Notes: a model not told the origin generated them from the sequence alone. 64,000 bases of DNA from Chryseobacterium sp. JM1 (GCF_000737715.1 NZ_JPRN01000001.1:124001-188000); one strand, 5' to 3'. Shown: positions 1-8,401, counted from the first letter of the stretch. Translations and numbers: made by a program.

Positions 1-339
1 AGGTTCGAGATAATAAGGATTTTCGAAGTACACACTGTCTACTTCCGCTTCCTTTACAAATTGATCGATGGATAGTATTTTTGTTTTCTCGGGGCTGGCT
101 GCCTCATAATCTTCCTCGTCAAGAACGATATATTTATCATCCATGAGATAGCCTTTCACAATGTTTTCCCATTTCACTTCTTTTCCTGTACTCTCGTTAA
201 CTCTTTTAAATTTAATATTGGAAAAATCAGATTTATCGAGCATATCGAGGTCCAGTTTCGTGGTTTCTGTGGCAGAATAGATTTTAACCGGGATATTGAC
301 TAAACCGAAGCCAATGGCGCCGTTCCAGATTGCTTTCAT
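1..339 (-). CDS. ku: Ku protein of bacterial non-homologous end joining (5' part only)
   Basis: Translating leftward from the ATG at 337-339 gives 113 open codons that run off the window. The opening, MKAIWNGAIGFGLVNIPVKI, is the highly conserved N-terminus of bacterial Ku, followed by VKIYSATE and an acidic/lysine-rich stretch with KFKRVNESTGKEV and KGYLMDDKYIVL, all typical of the Ku beta-barrel core. Ku homodimers bind double-strand DNA ends and recruit the ligase/polymerase LigD. A ligD gene would be expected nearby but outside the window. The gene is divergent from the Crp/Fnr-type regulator at 485, and the 145-bp gap holds the palindrome at 412-425, which could also affect ku. Identification is strong although only about 40 percent of a usual 270-residue Ku is visible. 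Confidence 0.93.
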   Translation of the reverse strand, partial: MKAIWNGAIGFGLVNIPVKIYSATETTKLDLDMLDKSDFSNIKFKRVNESTGKEVKWENIVKGYLMDDKYIVLDEEDYEAASPEKTKILSIDQFVKEAEVDSVYFENPYYLEP

Positions 340-411
340 TGTCTTACGTTTTTAAAAATCAATCAATTAACATGCCGTGAGGCGGTGATGTGGTATATTT
401 TATATGCTTTG

Positions 412-425
412 TTGTCAAATGACAA
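412..425. promoter_or_regulatory. Palindromic operator TTGTCAAATGACAA
   Basis: TTGTCA and TGACAA are exact inverted half-sites separated by AA. The architecture and half-site resemble Crp/Fnr-family operators. It lies 60 bp before the ATG of the adjacent Crp/Fnr-type regulator, with its first base 36 nt upstream of a TAnnTTT-type box. A near copy stands at 1200-1213. Autoregulation by the neighbouring protein is inferred. Confidence 0.6.
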
Positions 426-447
426 TGGCTTCTCCGGCGTATTTTTA

Positions 448-455
448 TACTTTTA
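448..455 (+). promoter_or_regulatory. Candidate -7 box TACTTTTA for the Crp/Fnr gene
   Basis: It matches the Bacteroidetes -7 consensus TAnnTTTG in all but the last base. It is supported mainly by having the same 36-nt offset from the operator as the box in front of purA. Confidence 0.4.
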
Positions 456-484
456 TAGTTCCGGACTATTCAGGTAAAATAAAC

Positions 485-1054
485 ATGGAAGAACTTTTTA
501 ACTACATCCGCAAATTTGGAATACTCAGTGCCGAGGAAGAACAGCTGATCGCCGAAGGCCTGCAGGAAATCACCATAGAAAAAGGGGAAGCTTTCATAGA
601 AGCCGGAAAGGTAAGCCGAAAGATTGCTTTTGTAAAAGAAGGGGTTTTCCGGTCTCTGTACTACAATAAACTGGGGGATGATTTTACCCGCTACTTCATC
701 TATGAAGGAAGGTTTATTGGAGATTTCCACGGCTTTGCGGATCAGATGCCTTCACTTGAATACATTGAAGCTATCACAGACGGAGTTTTGCTGTCCATAG
801 ATCTTGATCATTTTAAAAAGCTGGAAAAAGAAATTACCATCTGGCCCTTTCTCTTCGCCAAAGTACATGCTTTTGTGGCAGAGAACAAACTTAAAGTTGC
901 AAGCACAATGCTCAATCTGGATGCCAAAGCTCGCTACATTCATTTTTTAGATCATTATCCGGGACTTGCCAACAGGGTTCCACAATCTATGCTCGCTTCT
1001 TATCTTGGAATTACCCCTTCGTCTTTAAGCCGTATCAGGAGAAGTATTGTATAA
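485..1054 (+). CDS. Crp/Fnr-family transcriptional regulator
   Basis: A 189-residue protein with the layout of short Bacteroidetes Crp/Fnr regulators: an N-terminal cyclic-nucleotide-binding-type beta roll (about residues 20-115, with EKGEAFIEAGKVSRKIAFVK and the bulky-residue segment GVFRSLYYN) and a C-terminal helix-turn-helix (SMLASYLGITPSSLSRIRR). The canonical cAMP-contacting glycine-glutamate-arginine signature is not obvious and no cysteine cluster is present, so the ligand is unknown. The open frame extends upstream to 404, but the ATG at 485 fits the family length and lies downstream of the palindrome at 412-425. It stands between ku (divergent) and an adenylosuccinate synthetase whose promoter carries almost the same palindrome, so it probably controls itself and that gene. 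Confidence 0.85.
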   Translation: MEELFNYIRKFGILSAEEEQLIAEGLQEITIEKGEAFIEAGKVSRKIAFVKEGVFRSLYYNKLGDDFTRYFIYEGRFIGDFHGFADQMPSLEYIEAITDGVLLSIDLDHFKKLEKEITIWPFLFAKVHAFVAENKLKVASTMLNLDAKARYIHFLDHYPGLANRVPQSMLASYLGITPSSLSRIRRSIV

Positions 1055-1199
1055 AAAATCAATAGGGACAGGTTTTAGCATAAACAAAATTTCCACCAGC
1101 TTCAGCCGAAAGTACATCTGTTTAAAGATCAGGTTCTCATCGTCATCAATACTTTTTACATTATACATTAATACACTATACAAAAAAAAGAATTCCTTT

Positions 1200-1213
1200 T
1201 TGCCAAATGACAA
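1200..1213. promoter_or_regulatory. Operator TTGCCAAATGACAA upstream of purA
   Basis: It differs at one base from the palindrome at 412-425, and the similarity continues for 7 more bases (ATGGCYTC). Its first base is exactly 36 nt upstream of the TAGCTTTG box, the same spacing as at the regulator's promoter. The operator centre would be about 40-43 bp before the start of transcription, the position used by class II Crp-type activators. Confidence 0.6.
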
Positions 1214-1235
1214 TGGCCTCATTTCCAAACCATCA

Positions 1236-1243
1236 TAGCTTTG
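1236..1243 (+). promoter_or_regulatory. -7 box TAGCTTTG of the purA promoter
   Basis: Exact match to TAnnTTTG, 20 bp before the purA ATG. No TTG is seen 17-23 nt upstream, as expected for a promoter that depends on an activator. Confidence 0.6.
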
Positions 1244-1262
1244 CATCATAAAATTTAAATAT

Positions 1263-2537
1263 ATGGACATTGTATTAGGCCTGCAGTGGGGCGATGAAGG
1301 TAAAGGAAAATTTATTGATCTCATCAGCGAAGATTATCACATGACGGCCCGTTTTAATGGCGGCGCTAATGCCGGACACAGTATAGAACGAAACGGTAAG
1401 AGAATCACTTTAAAATCGCTTCCTTCCGGGATTTTTATGAAAGGCGTTCAGAATGTCATAGGAACAGGAACGGTACTGGATCCGGTAAGCCTGAGAAAAG
1501 AAATTTTACATCTTAAACAGTTTGACGAAACGATTGATCCTGAAAACAGTCTGATGATTTCTAAAAAGGCACACCTCGTTCTTCCTACTCATAGACTTTT
1601 GGATTGCTTTATGGAAGACAATCCTGATTATACCACCATTGGAACAACGAGAAACGGGATTGCACAGGCGTATTCCAATAAGATCTTAAGACAGAATCTG
1701 AGGGTTGGCGATATAGATTCTCCGGATTTTAGCAACAAAGTAGAGCAAATTTTAGAAAGAGATTACAGGCTTCTTGCCGGAGGAGATATGGTGCTTCCTT
1801 CATTAGAGAAAATCAGCAGTGAGTTTTTTGAAGCGATAGATTTTCTGAAAAAATTCACCCGTACCGAAACAGAGCTGGTGCTGAATACAGCTTTATCAGA
1901 GGGGAAAAAAATTCTTGCAGAAGGATCACAGGCAGCGATGCTGGATATAGATCACGGTACATATCCTTATGTAACTTCCTCATCTACCACAGCGGCAGGA
2001 GCATGTGTTGGACTGGGTGTCTCACCTAAGAAAGTCGGTGAGATATTCGGGATTGCAAAAGCATATTGCACAAGGGTAGGGAATGGCATGTTTCCTACAG
2101 AAATTTTTGACAGTTTGAGTGAAGAGATCAGACAAAAGGGAAATGAATTCGGCTCCAATACAGGGCGCCCCAGAAGAATCGGATGGCTGGATCTTCCGGC
2201 TTTACGATATGCGATTATGATCACTGGAGTTACTCAGGTTATTCTGACTAAAGCCGATGTTTTAAGCGGAATGGAATCCGTGGCCGTCTGTACCCATTAT
2301 GAGCTTGAAGATGGGAATATGGCCCGAACTTCAGGAACGCTTCCTGATAATGCCCGTCCGGTTTTAAAACAGATGAAAGGCTGGGAAGGAGATATTACCG
2401 CTATTCAGGGTTCTTCCAACCTACCCGAAGAATTGAAAGCTTTTCTTTCTTTTCTGAATGATGAACTGGGTGTTCCCATTACTTATCTTTCTACGGGACC
2501 TGGAAGAGATGAGATATTGAAATTAAACAGTAAATAA
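1263..2537 (+). CDS. purA: Adenylosuccinate synthetase (possibly a second PurA paralogue)
   Basis: A 424-residue cytosolic enzyme that joins IMP and aspartate using GTP, the first committed step to AMP. The P-loop-like GDEGKGK is at residues 10-16, and the catalytic histidine is H39 in GGANAGHS. Further family blocks are STTAAGACVGLG, CTRVGNGMFPTE and GRPRRIGWLD, with the guanine-specificity segment seen as TKADVL. The usual motif is NAGHT(V), here NAGHSI, and the guanine-site motif reads TKAD where TKLD or NKCD is common, so this is a divergent member. Flavobacterial purA, as I recall, usually sits beside a fur-type gene rather than a Crp/Fnr regulator, so a second regulated copy is suspected. 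A bidirectional terminator follows. Confidence 0.93.
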   Translation: MDIVLGLQWGDEGKGKFIDLISEDYHMTARFNGGANAGHSIERNGKRITLKSLPSGIFMKGVQNVIGTGTVLDPVSLRKEILHLKQFDETIDPENSLMISKKAHLVLPTHRLLDCFMEDNPDYTTIGTTRNGIAQAYSNKILRQNLRVGDIDSPDFSNKVEQILERDYRLLAGGDMVLPSLEKISSEFFEAIDFLKKFTRTETELVLNTALSEGKKILAEGSQAAMLDIDHGTYPYVTSSSTTAAGACVGLGVSPKKVGEIFGIAKAYCTRVGNGMFPTEIFDSLSEEIRQKGNEFGSNTGRPRRIGWLDLPALRYAIMITGVTQVILTKADVLSGMESVAVCTHYELEDGNMARTSGTLPDNARPVLKQMKGWEGDITAIQGSSNLPEELKAFLSFLNDELGVPITYLSTGPGRDEILKLNSK

Positions 2538-2548
2538 TTATAAAACAA

Positions 2549-2583
2549 AAGAGGTTAAGGAAAATAAATTCCCTAACCTCTTT
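2549..2583. terminator. Bidirectional terminator between purA and the astacin gene
   Basis: AGAGGTTA pairs with TAACCTCT, extended by GG/CC after one A-C mismatch, with an AT-rich loop and A/T runs on both sides. It serves two convergent genes. Confidence 0.7.
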
Positions 2584-2603
2584 ATCTGGATAAAAAAAAT
2601 ATA

Positions 2604-3935
2604 TTAATTAACTTTTGTAAGTTTAAAACGTTGCTTTGTAGGCGGCTGAACCGTTTGATCCGTACTGCCGATTACAATAGGAGTAAGGTTAGCGGTTAGA
2701 CCACCCTTCACTTCTAATCTTAGCGATGGTGCATTCTTAGGTGCGAAGCCAAAACCATTATTTCCCAGGTTAAATAATAACCATTTCTGAGCATCGGTAT
2801 TGGCATTAGATCTTATCTCTACAGCTGTTCCATTCGCTGTTCCGCTACTTTTTACAGTTAAAACCTTTGTAGGATCCAAAGTAGATTTGATGATATAATA
2901 CCCATGATCTGATTTAGTGAAAGTAAATCTCTGGTTATTTCCTGTAGAGGCTGAATTCAGAACCACGGTTGTACCATCTGTAGTGGAGCTTCCGGAAATA
3001 TCTAAATTTTTATCATTCGCTAGAGAGGTTGTAAAAGTATAAGTTCCGTTGACTGCAGAAGTCGCGTTAACAGGACCGTACAAATGGTTAATTCCCGCAT
3101 AGTCACCTGCAGATAATCCTGTTCTTTGTTTGGTAAAAGTAGAACCATCCAGTTTAGTCATTACAGGCTGGCTTGAGTTTATAGCAAAGTCAGTAGACTG
3201 ATACATCATCACTGAACCGAAATCAAATGCACCATGTCCCGCATAATCATTGTAAAGGTTGAAGTTATGACGGCTTCCTTCTACCGCCCTGTTTACATCT
3301 ACAATAATATACTGATCTCTGTCCGGACGACACTGTTCATGCATGATTCCCATAGAGTGCATCACTTCATGGGCAATAATGGCCGGATAGGTAATATTAT
3401 AGATTTTAATACCATTCACCCTGTTTTGTTGCCATCCAAGCGGAGAGCTGTTACCTGTAGAGTAGGTAAAGGTGATATATTCTGTCTGGTTGGTACGTTG
3501 AACAAACTGAACACTGGTTTGAGAAGAAATCATATCAAACGCTTTGTTGATGTTGGTAAGAAACGTATTGTAGTTCTGAGTACTCAGTGTTCCCTGGCTG
3601 GGTAATGTATAATAGACTGTTGCGCTTGGCCATGTCTTGATAAAGGAGCTTACAATGGTACTTTTCTCCGATGTTGACAGTTCGGAATTGGCCTGCATCT
3701 TTAATTTGTTAAACTGTTCAGATGAAATCGTAATGTCATCTGCATAAAAATATTCACCATTGACTTCATTGACATACGTGTAAGTTCCGTTGATTAATAA
3801 TTTGTGAACCGTCGTATTATCCAGCTTAGCCGTTGTATGATCCATTGGATTGGCTTGGGCATTTTCAATATCCGACCTACAAGAATTCAGTGCCAGGACA
3901 AGGCACCCCGATAAGAGTAATAGTTTGCTTTTCAT
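2604..3935 (-). CDS. Astacin-like (M12A) zinc metalloprotease lipoprotein with ricin-type lectin domain
   Basis: 443 residues. Residues 1-19 form a lipoprotein signal ending in the lipobox LNSC (C19), so the mature protein is probably membrane anchored. The catalytic domain (about 95-290) holds HEVMHSMGIMHE at 189-200, the astacin zinc site with ligands H189, H193, H199 and catalytic E190. The Met-turn SVMMY is at 241-245. Residues 297-443 form a beta-trefoil of the ricin B type with QRFTFTK, QKWLLF and KQRFKLTK marking the three lobes, likely a carbohydrate- or substrate-binding part. The ATG at 3935 places the signal sequence correctly. It is monocistronic, facing purA tail to tail. It resembles flavastacin-type enzymes; the substrate is unknown. 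Confidence 0.9.
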   Translation of the reverse strand: MKSKLLLLSGCLVLALNSCRSDIENAQANPMDHTTAKLDNTTVHKLLINGTYTYVNEVNGEYFYADDITISSEQFNKLKMQANSELSTSEKSTIVSSFIKTWPSATVYYTLPSQGTLSTQNYNTFLTNINKAFDMISSQTSVQFVQRTNQTEYITFTYSTGNSSPLGWQQNRVNGIKIYNITYPAIIAHEVMHSMGIMHEQCRPDRDQYIIVDVNRAVEGSRHNFNLYNDYAGHGAFDFGSVMMYQSTDFAINSSQPVMTKLDGSTFTKQRTGLSAGDYAGINHLYGPVNATSAVNGTYTFTTSLANDKNLDISGSSTTDGTTVVLNSASTGNNQRFTFTKSDHGYYIIKSTLDPTKVLTVKSSGTANGTAVEIRSNANTDAQKWLLFNLGNNGFGFAPKNAPSLRLEVKGGLTANLTPIVIGSTDQTVQPPTKQRFKLTKVN

Positions 3936-4240
3936 ATGATTTAAATATTGGTGTATTGGTATTTTTTTTCAAATATGAACAATGATGTTGTCATCATATT
4001 CGCATAAGAATTATAAATGTACTAATAAAACCTGTATTTAAACATAACATAATATAATAGTTGTTTTACTATTTATTTTGTTGAATTGTTTATTTATTTC
4101 GTTAATAAATTTATTTCTTGTGATTTTTTACCATTAAACTGCGATTTTAGTTATTTCACATATTTTTGATATAATAACCGAAATGATCCGATGTTATACA
4201 AAAACAGAATTAAATAGAATATTATTACAATTTTAGACCT
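3936..4240. other. AT-rich intergenic region upstream of the astacin gene
   Basis: No credible gene was found. It is very AT-rich and holds a small hairpin, ATGATG-TTGT-CATCAT (3982-3997), within the likely leader of the astacin gene. No exact TAnnTTTG box was found on the minus strand near the start. Confidence 0.5.
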
Positions 4241-4268
4241 AAAAAAAGCGGAGAAAAATCTCCGCTTT
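4241..4268 (-). terminator. Terminator of aspS
   Basis: A perfect 10-bp stem (AAAGCGGAGA with TCTCCGCTTT, AAAA loop) begins 4 bp past the aspS stop and is followed on the minus strand by seven T. Confidence 0.9.
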
Positions 4269-4272
4269 CAGT

Positions 4273-6027
4273 TTATGCTTTTAAGTTCAGTTGTATTTCC
4301 AGTTCATCCAGCTGTGCATCGGCGATAGATGCCGGCGCATCGATCATCACGTCACGCCCTGAATTATTCTTAGGGAATGCGATATAATCCCTGATCACTT
4401 CGTTTCCGTCGAGAATAGCCACCAAACGGTCAAATCCGAAAGCTAATCCACCATGAGGCGGTGCTCCGTATTTAAAGGCATTCATCAGGAATCCGAACTG
4501 AGCTTTCGCTTCTTCTTTTGTAAATCCTAAAAGGTCAAACATTTTAGACTGAAGATCTTTATCGAAAATTCTGATAGAACCTCCACCGATCTCGTTTCCG
4601 TTAAGAACCATATCATAAGCATTGGCTCTTGCTTTGCCCGGATCTGTTTCCAGTAAGTGGATATCTTCAGGCTTAGGAGAGGTGAAAGGGTGGTGCATTG
4701 CGTGGTAACGTCCGCTTTCTTCATCGAATTCCAATAATGGGAAGTCTACTACCCAAAGCGGTGCAAATACATCTCCTTTTCTCAGTCCCAAACGGTTTCC
4801 AAGTTCCATTCTTAAGGCGGAAAGCTGAGCTCTTACTTTATGTTCGTTTCCGGATAAGATCAGCATTAAGTCACCTTCTTTAGCTCCGAATTTTTCAATG
4901 ATCTTCGCCAGATCTTCCTCGTTGTAGAATTTGTTGACAGATGAGGTTTTCACACCATCATTCTGGAATTTAGCCCAAACCATGCCGGATGCTCCGATCT
5001 GAGGACGTTTTACCCATTCTACCAATTCATCGATCTGCTTTCTTGTATAATCTGCACATCCTGCTACATTGATTCCGATCACCAATTCAGCGTCGTCAAA
5101 TATTTTGAAATCTTTTCCTTTGACAAGCTCGTTAAGTTCCACGAACTCCATTCCGAAACGGATATCCGGTTTGTCGTTTCCGTATTTTCTCATCGCATCT
5201 GCGAAAGTCATTCTAGGGAAAGCACCGAATTCCTGTCCTGTAATATCTTTGATCAGAGTTTTCGTCATGCCTTCAAAGACATTCATAATGTCTTCCTGCT
5301 CTACGAAAGCCATCTCACAGTCAATTTGTGTAAATTCCGGCTGTCTGTCCGCTCTTAAATCTTCATCACGGAAACATTTTACGATCTGGAAATATTTATC
5401 CATTCCACCTACCATCAGAAGCTGCTTGAACGTCTGTGGCGATTGTGGAAGTGCATAAAACTGTCCCGGATTCATTCTGCTTGGTACCACAAAGTCTCTT
5501 GCCCCTTCCGGTGTAGATTTGATTAAAACCGGAGTTTCCACTTCGATAAATCCTTCGTCTGAAAGATAATTTCTCACCTTCTGCGCCATTTTATGACGGA
5601 AAATCAGTTTATCTCTTACTGGTGCTCTTCTGATATCCAGGTAACGGTATTTCATTCTTAATTCTTCACCGCCATCTGTTTCATCTTCAATAGTGAAAGG
5701 AGGAAGTTGAGACTCATTAAGAACGGCCAGTTTTTCAACTAAAATTTCAATTTCTCCCGTAGGAATATTGGGATTTTTGCTTACTCTTTCGATTACTTTT
5801 CCTGTTACCTGAATCACGAATTCGCGTCCCAGTTTTTTAGCTTCTTCCATCAATTGTGCAGAAGAACGGTCCTGGTCAAAAACCAGTTGGGTAATTCCGT
5901 AACGATCTCGAAGATCTATCCAAATCATAAATCCTTTATCACGGATAGTCTGTACCCATCCGGAAAGTGTAACTTCTTCATTAAGATTTTTCAGAGATAA
6001 TTCTCCGTTCGTGTGTGATCGAAACAT
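4273..6027 (-). CDS. aspS: Aspartyl-tRNA synthetase
   Basis: 584 residues, the usual size for bacterial AspRS. An N-terminal OB-fold anticodon-binding domain (about 1-110, [20 protein letters not shown]) is followed by the class II catalytic core. Motif 2 is around residues 217-241 ([18 protein letters not shown]), the bacterial GAD insertion lies roughly at 290-420, and motif 3 is [13 protein letters not shown] near the C-terminus. The frame is open seven codons further upstream, but the ATG at 6025-6027 (MFRSHTNG) matches the family start. It charges tRNA-Asp in the cytosol. Monocistronic: it has its own -7 box at 6109-6116 and the terminator at 4241-4268. Confidence 0.97.
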   Translation of the reverse strand: MFRSHTNGELSLKNLNEEVTLSGWVQTIRDKGFMIWIDLRDRYGITQLVFDQDRSSAQLMEEAKKLGREFVIQVTGKVIERVSKNPNIPTGEIEILVEKLAVLNESQLPPFTIEDETDGGEELRMKYRYLDIRRAPVRDKLIFRHKMAQKVRNYLSDEGFIEVETPVLIKSTPEGARDFVVPSRMNPGQFYALPQSPQTFKQLLMVGGMDKYFQIVKCFRDEDLRADRQPEFTQIDCEMAFVEQEDIMNVFEGMTKTLIKDITGQEFGAFPRMTFADAMRKYGNDKPDIRFGMEFVELNELVKGKDFKIFDDAELVIGINVAGCADYTRKQIDELVEWVKRPQIGASGMVWAKFQNDGVKTSSVNKFYNEEDLAKIIEKFGAKEGDLMLILSGNEHKVRAQLSALRMELGNRLGLRKGDVFAPLWVVDFPLLEFDEESGRYHAMHHPFTSPKPEDIHLLETDPGKARANAYDMVLNGNEIGGGSIRIFDKDLQSKMFDLLGFTKEEAKAQFGFLMNAFKYGAPPHGGLAFGFDRLVAILDGNEVIRDYIAFPKNNSGRDVMIDAPASIADAQLDELEIQLNLKA

Positions 6028-6108
6028 AATTATTTGTTTAAGGTTCAATGTTTAAGATATAAGGTTAAGCTTTCTGATCGTGAAATTCTCAACCCTAATT
6101 TCCGGATG

Positions 6109-6143
6109 CAAAGATAAGATTTTTGCAGGTTCTGTAAACAAAA
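6109..6143 (-). promoter_or_regulatory. Promoter of aspS
   Basis: On the minus strand there is TATCTTTG (6109-6116, exact TAnnTTTG) and TTTG (6140-6143), 23 nt apart. The leader to the aspS ATG is about 75 nt. Confidence 0.55.
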
Positions 6144-6163
6144 AAAACTTCCTTTCGGAAGTC
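6141..6163 (-). terminator. Terminator of the ankyrin-repeat gene
   Basis: ACTTCC and GGAAGT form a 6-bp stem with a 4-nt loop, followed on the minus strand by an eight-T run. The T run overlaps the presumed aspS -33 box. Confidence 0.75.
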
Positions 6164-6185
6164 TTGTATATTATTTAAGGGCTTT

Positions 6186-6545
6186 TTAATTATTGGTAGC
6201 GCCTTTTTGTATCAATAGCTGTGCGGTTTCTTCTTTATTTCCCAATTTAGCCCATGAAAGCGGAGTTTTACTATTACACTCTTTATTTACATCTGCTTTA
6301 TTTTCCAAAAGATATTTTATAATATTATTTCTGCCATAAAGAGAGCTGAAACCCAATGCACTGAACATTTCATCTTTAAGAGCAAAGCATTTGTTGTAAT
6401 CTGCTTTTGAAAAATTCTTTTTAAATGAAGTAACGTTGTCAGATTGAATAGCCTGCATCTGAGCTGAGCTAAGTGACTGAGCAGAAAGCATACCGGCAGA
6501 TGCCGAAATGGTAAGTATAAAAACAGTAGAGATTATTTTTTTCAT
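6186..6545 (-). CDS. Small secreted ankyrin-repeat protein
   Basis: 119 residues from the ATG at 6545 (MKKIISTVFILTISASAG), a clear Sec signal peptide ending around the SAQ at residue 22-24. Upstream in-frame ATGs would only lengthen the signal. The C-terminal half has one and a half ankyrin repeats: GFSSLYGRNNIIKYLLENKA and TPLSWAKLGNKEETAQLLIQ. Ankyrin repeats mediate protein contacts; the partner is unknown. The protein is presumably periplasmic. It has its own -7 box (6567-6574) and terminator. Confidence 0.8.
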   Translation of the reverse strand: MKKIISTVFILTISASAGMLSAQSLSSAQMQAIQSDNVTSFKKNFSKADYNKCFALKDEMFSALGFSSLYGRNNIIKYLLENKADVNKECNSKTPLSWAKLGNKEETAQLLIQKGATNN

Positions 6546-6566
6546 AAGATTCATTTTAAGAATATA

Positions 6567-6574
6567 CAAATCTA
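6567..6574 (-). promoter_or_regulatory. -7 box of the ankyrin gene
   Basis: CAAATCTA on the plus strand reads TAGATTTG on the minus strand, an exact TAnnTTTG, 22 bp before the ATG. Confidence 0.5.
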
Positions 6575-6623
6575 AATTATTTTTTTGATATGAGTAACTA
6601 AATTTTTATAAGAATTGAATTTG

Positions 6624-6631
6624 TATTTTTG
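6624..6631 (+). promoter_or_regulatory. -7 box of the MATE gene
   Basis: TATTTTTG, exact TAnnTTTG, 27 bp before the ATG at 6658. No clear -33 TTG. Confidence 0.5.
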
Positions 6632-6657
6632 ATAATCAGATAATTATTGATTAGGAA

Positions 6658-8052
6658 ATGACTAGATATATAGATTTTTTGAAAAAAGCATTCAGCGGTG
6701 AAGAGGTGGATTATACCAAAATAACGATCAGAAGCGCTGTACTTCTTCTGGCCGTCCCGATGATGCTGGAAATGGCTATGGAATCCGTTTTTGCATTGGT
6801 AGACCTGTATTTTGTAGGGCATCTGAAGGAAAGCGGATATGCCATCCAGACGGTAGGTTTGACAGAATCGGTGCTTTCTGTGATGTATTCTATTGCGATA
6901 GGGATGAGTATGGCGGCAACAGCTTTGGTGGCCCGGCGGATTGGAGAGAAGAACCCGGAGCAGGCTTCCAGAAGTGCTGCACAGGTCTTGCTCGTTTCAT
7001 TTGTCATTACTTTTTTGCTGAGTTTATTGGGAGTCATCTATGCAGAAGAAATTTTGATTCTGATGGGTTCAAAGCCTGAAGCTGCGGCTTACGGAAAAGA
7101 TTTCACGAGGATCATGATGGGAAGCAGTGTTATTATTATGCTTTTATTTTTGATCAACGGAATCTTCAGAGGAGCAGGAAATGCAGCCATTGCAATGAAA
7201 TCTCTATGGATCGCCAATATTGTGAATATTATTCTTTGCCCTGTCCTGATTAAAGGTTTTGGACCTATTCCTGCTATGGGGCTTACCGGAGCTGCTTTGG
7301 CAACTACCATAGGGAGAAGTATCGGGGTGGTTTATCAGCTGTATCACCTTTTGGTTGCGGATACCCAGATTCGTATTGCACTACATTATTTTACTCCGGA
7401 TTTCAAACAGATTAAATCCATTGTAAAAATAGCAACACCCGGGATTTTCCAATTCGTGATCGCATCATGCAGCTGGATCTTTCTGGCCCAACTGGTAGCA
7501 ACTACCGGTGGAGAGAATGCTTCCGCAGGATATCAGACGGCTTTGAGACTAATGATGTTCTTTATGCTTCCTGCCTGGGGATTGAGCAATGCCGCGTCTA
7601 CGCTGGTAGGGCAGAATATGGGTGCTAATGAAATGCTGAGAGCAGAACAGTCGGTGATGAAAACCGTAAAATATAATGTGATCTTCATGCTGGCGGTAAG
7701 TTTAATATTTTTCCTGCTTGGAGATTTTCTGGTAGGATTTTTTACGCAAGAAGTCCATATCAAGCAGTTTGCTAAAAATGCACTGCAAATTATGAGTGTA
7801 GGATTTATTTTCTATGGAATAGGGATGGTGCTGATCAATGCTTTTAACGGGGCAGGAGATACCTGGACACCTACCTGGGTGAATTTTTTCGGGTTCTGGC
7901 TGTTTCAGATTCCGCTGGCTTATTTTCTTTCAAAACATTTCGGAATGGGACCTAAAGGAGTTTTTATCTCCATTCCGGCTGCAGAAACTTTGATTACCAT
8001 TGTGGCTTTTATCCTGTTTAAAAAAGGGAAATGGAAGACTGTGAAAGTATAA
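6658..8052 (+). CDS. MATE-family multidrug/cation antiporter
   Basis: 464 residues and about 12 hydrophobic segments, in two repeated MatE halves (roughly 25-190 and 250-415). Family signatures include MMLEMAMESVFALVDLYFVG near the N-terminus, GAGNAAIAMKS in the first half and the equivalent NAFNGAGDTWTPTWVN in the second. MATE proteins export cationic drugs, dyes or metabolites across the inner membrane using a Na+ or H+ gradient; the substrate here cannot be told. It is a single gene with its own -7 box. The space to the next gene (8053-8227) has only a CTTCC-rich degenerate repeat. Confidence 0.92.
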   Translation: MTRYIDFLKKAFSGEEVDYTKITIRSAVLLLAVPMMLEMAMESVFALVDLYFVGHLKESGYAIQTVGLTESVLSVMYSIAIGMSMAATALVARRIGEKNPEQASRSAAQVLLVSFVITFLLSLLGVIYAEEILILMGSKPEAAAYGKDFTRIMMGSSVIIMLLFLINGIFRGAGNAAIAMKSLWIANIVNIILCPVLIKGFGPIPAMGLTGAALATTIGRSIGVVYQLYHLLVADTQIRIALHYFTPDFKQIKSIVKIATPGIFQFVIASCSWIFLAQLVATTGGENASAGYQTALRLMMFFMLPAWGLSNAASTLVGQNMGANEMLRAEQSVMKTVKYNVIFMLAVSLIFFLLGDFLVGFFTQEVHIKQFAKNALQIMSVGFIFYGIGMVLINAFNGAGDTWTPTWVNFFGFWLFQIPLAYFLSKHFGMGPKGVFISIPAAETLITIVAFILFKKGKWKTVKV

Positions 8053-8227
8053 TGGGTGAGAAATTGAAAGAGGGAGAAGCTCATGTTTGCGACCTCAATA
8101 ACTTCCCTCTTCCAGCCTCAAACTTCCTTTCTTGTGTCTATATTTTATAAAAATTTTAACAGCCTTAATTTTTGATTGTAAGCCATATTCCCTAATTTAG
8201 TATTTAATCAATAAAACATTTATCATT

Positions 8228-8347
8228 ATGGGAAAAGGAGACAAAAAATCAAGAAGAGGCAAGATCAATTCTGGAAGTTATGGTAAAAGAAGACCTAGAA
8301 AAGGTTCTAAGTCCGTTGGTTCCTCTGAAACTAAAGCAAAAAGCTAA
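8228..8347 (+). CDS. 30S ribosomal protein bTHX
   Basis: A 39-residue, very basic protein: MGKGDKKSRRGKI then GSYGKRRPRK and a Ser/Lys-rich tail. This is the short Thx-type 30S subunit protein that is widespread in Bacteroidetes and known from Thermus, where it binds between 16S rRNA helices at the top of the 30S head. The gene is monocistronic and ends in a strong terminator. It is easy to miss because of its size. Confidence 0.93.
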   Translation: MGKGDKKSRRGKINSGSYGKRRPRKGSKSVGSSETKAKS

Positions 8348-8351
8348 AAAT

Positions 8352-8385
8352 AAAAAAGGCTGAAGATCAATCTTCAGCCTTTTTT
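8352..8385. terminator. Bidirectional terminator after bTHX
   Basis: A 16-bp perfect stem (8352-8367 with 8370-8385, two-base apparent loop) flanked by A and T runs. It ends the bTHX transcript rightward and the DUF937 transcript leftward. Confidence 0.9.
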
Positions 8386-8401
8386 GATATACAAAATTAA
8401 A

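Noticed and set aside
1025..1324. Open frames on both strands between the Crp/Fnr gene and purA (minus 99 codons, plus 63 codons)
   Set aside because: Low-complexity Phe/Lys/Ser-rich translations, overlapping the operator, the purA promoter and coding ends; no family resemblance.
3982..3997. Small palindrome ATGATG-TTGT-CATCAT as an operator
   Set aside because: Short, in very AT-rich sequence, single occurrence, and no neighbouring regulator to bind it.
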